Origin: Turicibacter sp. | Lineage (GTDB): Bacteria; Bacillota; Bacilli; MOL361; Turicibacteraceae | NCBI GenBank assembly: GCA_030531025.1 | Contig: JAUMTV010000041.1 | Location: forward strand, 1-26,112 | Reading direction: 5' to 3' | Length of the DNA: 26,112 bases | Shown: in pieces, positions 24,399 through 26,112 of the stretch | How the letters are laid out: each line of letters starts with the position of its first letter | Position numbering within the stretch: the first letter of the stretch is position 1 | Made by a program: the position numbers and the translations under genes | Notes under the pieces: generated by a model | Seen by the model: only the letters and a program-made list of their open reading frames with translations | What the model was told of the DNA's origin: nothing | Databases searched by the model: none

Positions 24399-25892
24399 CT
24401 ACATTATATCTTTTAATCTACCGTCTATAAATTTAAATAAGTAATTTATCCCATAAAAAGCTGTTATAACCAATATTGGTAAATAACATAATAAATATCT
24501 TGATCTCGCTTCCCAAATAACCAAGAATAAAAATACACCAAATATCCCTATATGCATAGACATTTCAAAACTTGCAGTTTTCTTAATAGAACCTATTGCT
24601 GATATAAGTATCATTACTAATATGATAATATGTGAAAATTGACTTATATATATAAATAAAGTATTTTTACCACCTATAATATATTCTTGAATTTTACTAT
24701 TTTTCTCTGGTGATCTTGAGATCTTATTTACAGAATAATATGTCCCATCTCCCCATGTAAATGATATTTTATTATTTAAAAATTTAATATATCCATCAAA
24801 GCCATAATCTTTTAATCTCGCTTTAATTACATTAATATTTTCTTCTTTAACTTCTTCTTTTCCATACTTCAGCCTAATCTCTTGCGAAAATAAAACATCT
24901 TCTTGATTAAATTGTCCTACAGGTCCCTTCAACCCCATCATTATCCAGTGTGTTGCAGGAAGCCCGCATTCGTTATATTCAATTGGAATATATCTCTGTG
25001 CTATTGTTTGAAAGCTGCTCATTATTACAATAAATATAATTCCCATTATAGCATTACTCATAATACCCTTTAGTAACTTATTTGTAAATAATATATATAT
25101 AATTATAGCTACTAACCCAATTATTATATTAGTTTTTAATATTGTCCCTATAGCTGCTGCACTTGCAATTCCAATTAAACTTAATATTCCTTTTACTTTA
25201 TTTTCATTATTTTCACTATAAATATATAACCCCCAAAACATAATCACTGGAAATATCATAGTAATTGTATCATTATATACAATTGGTGAATATGCATAAA
25301 AAGGAGTTGTCAATAATATAAATATACTGAATAATGTAGCATTTCTTTGACCCAATACGCTTGTAATAAACATATAAGTTAGTAATATTGTCAGGTTAAT
25401 TACTATTATATTAAATATTATTGCAATTGTAAGAAACACCTCAATTGATGAACTTACTTTTATTGTTAATTTAAATAAAACTGTTAACAAAAGTGCTAAT
25501 CCTATATTATTAGGATATAAATTATAAAAATACTCCGATAATTGCTCTTTCCCCAACGCCATTTCTCTAGCCTCATAAAATACAACTCCAAAATCCCAAG
25601 TCGGATTATTTCTAAAATATATAGCAAAACTAACTTCTAATATTATCATAATTATAAAAGCTATTATAGATATTAAAATCAATTTCTTATAAGATAACTT
25701 CCCTAACATCTTATATAATAAATACATCAATATTATTAATATGATAGTACCTAGTATAAGTATTAAATAATTCATATTAGTAAATTCTTTAGAACTACTA
25801 AATATTGCAACATATCCTATATATGAAAATAAAATTATAAAACACGTAGTAAACATTTTCAATAAAAAATTTCTAATTTTTAGTTCTTCCAT
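24399..25892 (-). CDS. GT-C-like polytopic glycosyltransferase of a three-component system
   Basis: 497 residues from ATG 25892, with about 11-12 helices. The first large outer loop carries NPTWDFGVVFYEAREMALGK; an Asp there is typical of the catalytic base of GT-C enzymes (GT39/PMT, ArnT, YfhO-like). It also has YFYNLYPNNIGLAL and TPFYAYSPIVYNDT. A long outer segment (about 300-390) may bind the acceptor. It would take the sugar from the undecaprenyl-phosphate carrier made by GtrB and flipped by GtrA, and attach it to a surface polymer. The start 25892 is preferred over 25919 because GGGAGG lies four bases upstream and the predicted promoter would leave 25919 almost no leader. The acceptor is not determinable; teichoic acid or the rhamnose polymer are candidates. 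Confidence 0.78.
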   Translation of the reverse strand: MEELKIRNFLLKMFTTCFIILFSYIGYVAIFSSSKEFTNMNYLILILGTIILIILMYLLYKMLGKLSYKKLILISIIAFIIMIILEVSFAIYFRNNPTWDFGVVFYEAREMALGKEQLSEYFYNLYPNNIGLALLLTVLFKLTIKVSSSIEVFLTIAIIFNIIVINLTILLTYMFITSVLGQRNATLFSIFILLTTPFYAYSPIVYNDTITMIFPVIMFWGLYIYSENNENKVKGILSLIGIASAAAIGTILKTNIIIGLVAIIIYILFTNKLLKGIMSNAIMGIIFIVIMSSFQTIAQRYIPIEYNECGLPATHWIMMGLKGPVGQFNQEDVLFSQEIRLKYGKEEVKEENINVIKARLKDYGFDGYIKFLNNKISFTWGDGTYYSVNKISRSPEKNSKIQEYIIGGKNTLFIYISQFSHIIILVMILISAIGSIKKTASFEMSMHIGIFGVFLFLVIWEARSRYLLCYLPILVITAFYGINYLFKFIDGRLKDIM

Positions 25893-25937
25893 TTTTCCTC
25901 CCAAATATTTAAAATTCATATATCTTAAGATATAAAT

Positions 25938-25966
25938 ATTATAGATTATATAAATTTATTAGTAAA
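25938..25966 (-). promoter_or_regulatory. promoter of the GT-C/GtrB/GtrA operon
   Basis: TTTACT (25966-25961), a 17-nt spacer and a perfect TATAAT (25943-25938) on the minus strand. The start near 25931 leaves a leader of about 38 nt to ATG 25892. Confidence 0.6.
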
Positions 25967-26055
25967 TCCTTCTTTATTTATTTTTCTGTCCTATTTTAAT
26001 TTTAAAACTTTTATAGATATTTTTTATAAAAAATTTTATACTTTGCTATATATAT

Positions 26056-26089
26056 ATAAAAAGTGGCTTTCGCCACGCTCCCTTCGGGA
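26056..26089 (-). terminator. terminator of a minus-strand gene beyond the right edge
   Basis: Read on the minus strand, TCCC-GAA-GGGA is followed by GTGGC-GAAA-GCCAC and then TTTTTATA. The second, GC-rich stem with a GNRA loop and a U-tail is a compact rho-independent terminator. The two hairpins in tandem stand out from the AT-rich surroundings and may also be a small palindromic repeat. Confidence 0.55.
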
Positions 26090-26112
26090 ATTAATTTTTG
26101 AATATTCTGATA

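Overview
The window looks like a chromosomal segment of a very AT-rich Firmicute, most likely a Clostridium. The best evidence is the two wall hydrolases built on ChW (clostridial hydrophobic W) repeats. Strong AGGAGG-type ribosome sites and U-tailed hairpins fit this. It is a cell-envelope glycopolymer locus: almost everything is on the minus strand and only one large gene, an LtaS-like transferase, is on the plus strand.

Layout from left to right. 1-434: the tail of a possible plus-strand gene and a small element with 15-bp inverted ends (85-423). 435-6011: two secreted wall hydrolases, a glucosaminidase with six ChW repeats and an amidase with nine, each with its own promoter and separated by a terminator. 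6335-10008: a Wzx-type flippase, an unrecognised polytopic membrane protein and a GT2 glycosyltransferase. 10103-17189: a tightly packed operon read right to left as putative rhamnosyltransferase, GT4, Wzy-type polymerase, rmlA, rmlC, rmlD, rmlB. 17524-19311: GDP-mannose pyrophosphorylase and an initiating phosphoglycosyl transferase. 19312-19878: divergent control region. 19879-21906 (plus): LtaS-type sulfatase-fold transferase with an extra C-terminal beta domain. 21907-23020: wreck of an IS66-family transposase. 23021-25892: a GtrA flippase, GtrB-type GT2 and GT-C-like membrane protein, a three-component glycosylation set. 25893-26112: promoter, and a terminator for whatever lies to the right.

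How the genes may work together. The phosphoglycosyl transferase would load a first sugar phosphate on undecaprenyl phosphate. The GT2 and GT4 enzymes extend it using dTDP-rhamnose (RmlACDB) and GDP-mannose, Wzx flips the unit and the Wzy-like protein polymerises it outside. In parallel, the LtaS-like enzyme would make or modify a glycerol-phosphate polymer, and the GtrA/GtrB/GT-C set would add sugars outside the membrane. The ChW hydrolases would cut or remodel the peptidoglycan to which such polymers attach. That functional integration is inference; the family assignments rest on motifs read directly.

The most interesting structural signal is that the ChW repeats fall into triads with position-specific residues: the first unit of every triad lacks the second Trp and the other two have it. 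This suggests a three-fold pseudo-symmetric fold. No clearly new defence or RNA-guided system was seen.
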